Source of the DNA: Paenibacillus cellulosilyticus | GTDB lineage: Bacteria > Bacillota > Bacilli > Paenibacillales > Paenibacillaceae | Direction of reading: 5' to 3' | DNA: 64,000 nucleotides | Assembly: GCF_003182255.1 (NCBI RefSeq) | Contig: NZ_QGTQ01000002.1 | Coordinates: forward strand, 186,001-250,000 | Shown here: positions 61,404 through 64,000 of the stretch, one piece after another | How the letters are laid out: each line of letters opens with the position of its first letter | Position numbering within the stretch: position 1 is the stretch's first letter | Position numbers and translations under genes: made by a program | Notes under the pieces: generated by a model | What the model was told of the DNA's origin: nothing | Database searches by the model: none | What the model saw: the letters and a program-made list of their open reading frames with translations, nothing else

Positions 61404-63053
61404 ATGGTCAAGATCAAGAAACTTACAAGTTTAGTTTTAATGGCAAGTCTGGTTATCTCGTTAGCTGCCTGCGGCAGTGATTCATCAAACAAGGATACAT
61501 CCCAGTCGGAGGATCCAAATACAACATCCGAGATCGCCGATGATAACGTAGACCCTGCTTTCGGCGCCTACAAAGATACGGTTACCATTCATACCGTAAC
61601 GAGCGAATCAGCTTCCGCAAGTTATCCGGAAGGCGACAATGTTACGAAGAATGAATGGATCAGAGATTATAAAGAAAAATTCAATATCAACGTCGTTACG
61701 GATTGGGTCAGTGACGAATATGATACGAAGCTCAATCTCGCGATTTCGTCCAATCAGCTTCCAGACGTCTTCCACGTCAACGCAGCTCAGCTGCAACAAC
61801 TTATCGATGCCGACATGATCTATGATCTTACGGATGTATTCGACCAATACGCATCAGACCGCTTGAAGGGCTATATGCAAGCTGATGAAGACAGCTACAA
61901 ATCAGGTATGCGCGATGGTCGACTGTACGGCATCCCACAAATGCACTGGGGTCTGATCGATCAACCCGACTATATCTGGATTCGAAACGATTGGAAGGAA
62001 GAGCTTGAACTTTCCGATCCGAAGACGATTGACGACGTCAAGAACATCGCGTTGAAGTTCATGGAGAAACATGGCGGTTACGGTATCGCTGTCGACCAGT
62101 CGCTCGAATATTTGAACCTGCTTGCCATCGCATGGAATGCTCATCCAGGTGTATGGATGAAAGGATCTGACGGCAAAATTGTGTACGGCTCGGTTCAACC
62201 TGAAATGAAGACCGCGCTTGCAGCTTACGCCGACTGGTATAAGCAAGGCATCATCGACCCTGATTTTGCGGTTAAAGACTTCGCTAAGATGAATGCAAAC
62301 GTCGTGGCCGGCAAGGTCGGCATGCAGCCATTTTACCAATGGTGGGGCTACAATCCAGGTGTTGATACCGTTACGAATCAGGGCAAAGACGCTGTTTTCT
62401 ATCCGTATTTGATTCCAACCGCTGACGGTACGCCTGCAACTCAATCGATCTTCTTCGCCAATGGCAGCTACACTGTCGTAAGCAAGAAATCCAAGAACCC
62501 TGAAGCGGTGCTTAAATTGCTCAACTACTATGCTTACATCGTTGACGAAGGGTACGGCAAGGAAAGTAAAGAGAAGCTGTCCGCTTTACTCGATAAAGAC
62601 ATGGCTCACGTCGTCGGGGCATTCCGCGTGCTCAATCCGAACTCCGATTATGAGCAATTTGAACATGTGACCGAAGCGCTGAAGTCCAATGACACGTCCG
62701 GTCTTACGACCAGCGGCATGTGGCAGAAGTACAACAACAGTGTAGATTTCATGAAGAACGCTACACCATCGTCGACGGGCGACTATCTGCAACAAGGTTC
62801 TCCAAAACCCGCTTACGGACTAGCCAAGCAGGTTCTGGACAATAACCAATACATTAAAACCGCACTATGGGGAGCGACACCGGAAGCGCTTATTAACTAT
62901 GGTTCTACCTTGAACGATCTTCTGAAAGAAGGTTTCACCAAGATTATTATGGGCAAAGAAAGCGTCGACTACTTCGATAAGCTGGTCAAAGCATGGCAAG
63001 CTGCAGGCGGAGATGAAGCGACCCAAGCCGTTAACGAGGCATACGGAGGATAA
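61404..63053 (+). CDS. Extracellular solute-binding lipoprotein, LplA/YtcQ type
   Basis: Start at ATG 61404 (549 residues), after GGGGGTTCAT. Lipoprotein signal with lipobox SLAAC (Cys23) and an Asp/Ser/Thr-rich tether. The size (about 550 residues) and motifs such as GMRDGRLYGIPQMHWGLIDQ, PDYIWIRNDWKEELEL and GKVGMQPFYQWWGYNPGVD mark the large LplA-type binding proteins that pair with LplB/LplC permeases in Paenibacillus-like genomes. These usually take up complex oligosaccharides. A permease gene follows after a terminator-like hairpin. Confidence 0.9.
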   Translation: MVKIKKLTSLVLMASLVISLAACGSDSSNKDTSQSEDPNTTSEIADDNVDPAFGAYKDTVTIHTVTSESASASYPEGDNVTKNEWIRDYKEKFNINVVTDWVSDEYDTKLNLAISSNQLPDVFHVNAAQLQQLIDADMIYDLTDVFDQYASDRLKGYMQADEDSYKSGMRDGRLYGIPQMHWGLIDQPDYIWIRNDWKEELELSDPKTIDDVKNIALKFMEKHGGYGIAVDQSLEYLNLLAIAWNAHPGVWMKGSDGKIVYGSVQPEMKTALAAYADWYKQGIIDPDFAVKDFAKMNANVVAGKVGMQPFYQWWGYNPGVDTVTNQGKDAVFYPYLIPTADGTPATQSIFFANGSYTVVSKKSKNPEAVLKLLNYYAYIVDEGYGKESKEKLSALLDKDMAHVVGAFRVLNPNSDYEQFEHVTEALKSNDTSGLTTSGMWQKYNNSVDFMKNATPSSTGDYLQQGSPKPAYGLAKQVLDNNQYIKTALWGATPEALINYGSTLNDLLKEGFTKIIMGKESVDYFDKLVKAWQAAGGDEATQAVNEAYGG

Positions 63054-63065
63054 TCAGCTTGCATG

Positions 63066-63104
63066 AAAGGGGGGCGAGGGCAACCTCGCTCTCCTCTTTT
63101 GCAT
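63066..63104 (+). terminator. Intra-operon terminator/attenuator after the lipoprotein gene
   Basis: GGGCGAGG and CCTCGCTC pair around GCAA and continue as AAAGGGG/CTCCTCTTTT. It stands between the binding-protein and permease genes, as in the first importer operon. Confidence 0.65.
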
Positions 63105-63144
63105 CCTCTAGACGCTTGTCCTATAGAAATGGAGGGTTTACGAC

Positions 63145-64000
63145 ATGTTACATAAACTAAGACAGCAGAAGGCCTATCATCTAATGTTGATTCCAAGCGT
63201 GCTTCTCGTATTTATTTTCAGCTACATCCCCTTTTATGGACTGGTCATCGCCTTCCAGAAATATAACCCCGGTCTCGGCTTCCACTCCCCGTGGGTCGGG
63301 TGGGACAATTTCCAACATGTATTTAACCAGCCCAACTTCGTGCGGACAATCTGGAACACTTTATATATGTCTTTCTTCAAAATCATTGGGGGCATTATCG
63401 TCCCCGTTACTTTCGCAATTCTGCTGAACGAAGTCGCTCACAGCGCTGTGAAACGTACCTTCCAGACGTTAGTTTATATCCCGAACTTCCTCTCCTGGGT
63501 TATCATGGCGGGTATTCTACTCGATATTCTAGGTTCAGACGGGATCATCAACAGCTTTCTTAGCGTTTTTGGTATAAAGCCCGTATCGTTTCTTGGCAGT
63601 CCTTCCATATTCCCTTGGACGATGATTGTCAGCGACATCTGGAAGGGCTTCGGCTTCGGGACCGTCGTCTATCTGGCTGCTTTAACGAGTATAGATCCGG
63701 GTCTGTACGAAGCGGCTCTGATCGATGGTGCAAAGCGTTGGAAGCAGACCCTTCATATTACCCTGCCGCTGCTTATGCCGACGATCGTCCTGATGTCCGT
63801 CTTATCGCTGGGCAACGTTCTGAATGCGGGATTTGATCAAATCTATAATCTTTACTCGCCGATTGTCTATCAATCTGGCGACATTATCGATACCTATGTC
63901 TACCGCCTCGGTATTCAACAAGCGCAATATTCGGTTGGCGCGGCAGTCGGCTTATTCAAATCTGTCGTATCTTGTATCATGATTGTCCTATCCTATGTAC
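63145..64000 (+). CDS. ABC transporter permease, LplB type, cut by window edge
   Basis: From ATG 63145, eight bases after GGAGGG, the frame stays open to the end of the window (285 codons; full LplB proteins are about 295-320). It begins MLHKLRQQKAYHLMLIPSVL, with membrane helices throughout, and has the EAA loop LYEAALIDGAKRWKQTLHIT. It pairs with the lipoprotein just upstream and probably with an LplC-type permease beyond the edge. The remaining residues and stop are not visible. Confidence 0.9.
   Translation, partial: MLHKLRQQKAYHLMLIPSVLLVFIFSYIPFYGLVIAFQKYNPGLGFHSPWVGWDNFQHVFNQPNFVRTIWNTLYMSFFKIIGGIIVPVTFAILLNEVAHSAVKRTFQTLVYIPNFLSWVIMAGILLDILGSDGIINSFLSVFGIKPVSFLGSPSIFPWTMIVSDIWKGFGFGTVVYLAALTSIDPGLYEAALIDGAKRWKQTLHITLPLLMPTIVLMSVLSLGNVLNAGFDQIYNLYSPIVYQSGDIIDTYVYRLGIQQAQYSVGAAVGLFKSVVSCIMIVLSYV

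Noticed and set aside
53-64000. tRNA or rRNA genes, insertion sequences, phage genes
   Set aside because: None was recognised on reading either strand; no transposase, integrase or structural RNA pattern was seen.

Overview
The window looks like the chromosome of a spore-forming Gram-positive of the Paenibacillus type. The reasons are strong AGGAGG-type ribosome binding sites throughout, a gerA-type spore germination operon, YesM/YesN-style two-component pairs beside CUT1 sugar importers, ECF sigma/DUF4179 and PadR/HAAS pairs, and many modular secreted glycoside hydrolases. No rRNA, tRNA, phage, transposase or CRISPR array was seen. The organism assignment is an inference from gene style, not a search.

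Left part (1-17.7 kb). A minus-strand alpha-galactoside locus holds a GH36 alpha-galactosidase (cut by the window edge), two permeases and a binding lipoprotein, with a sensor kinase/AraC-type regulator pair (6792-8522, 5172-6788) behind it. Both transcription units carry a shared 13-base motif in their promoter regions. Next come a VanZ-like gene, an ECF sigma factor/DUF4179 pair, a serine hydrolase, a pentapeptide-repeat protein, a GDPD/TetR pair with two tandem palindromic operators, and a Nudix/anti-sigma-like pair. A 1-kb gene-free stretch contains a CBM6 gene relic and a six-unit 51-bp tandem repeat.

Middle part (17.7-47.3 kb). One long minus-strand cluster appears to take up and break down an acidic polysaccharide: permease, permease, hairpin-repeat array, binding protein, sensor kinase, response regulator, heparinase II/III-like lyase, GH88 unsaturated uronyl hydrolase and DUF2264 protein. 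A PadR regulator overlaps a HAAS-SEDS membrane protein; this pair is bracketed by near-identical intergenic repeats. Then come a BtrH-like fusion protein, an OmpR-type two-component pair, and the altronate/tagaturonate genes uxaA-uxaB with a divergent AraC regulator. Beside them a GH28 gene and an AraC gene have both lost their 5' ends at one junction. A GH2 enzyme with its own divergent AraC regulator, an SGNH hydrolase and an unidentified all-helical protein follow.

Right part (47.3-64 kb). This holds the gerA-gerB-gerC-type germination operon with a small two-helix membrane gene at its end, a 1198-residue modular GH43 enzyme, an MFS exporter/LysR pair, a second GH43 enzyme with a ricin-type lectin domain, a SulP transporter, and the start of a third sugar or oligosaccharide importer (lipoprotein plus LplB-type permease) that runs off the edge.

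Overall theme: carbohydrate foraging. Three CUT1-type importers are present, none with an ATPase gene in the window, so they presumably share an MsmX-like ATPase encoded elsewhere.
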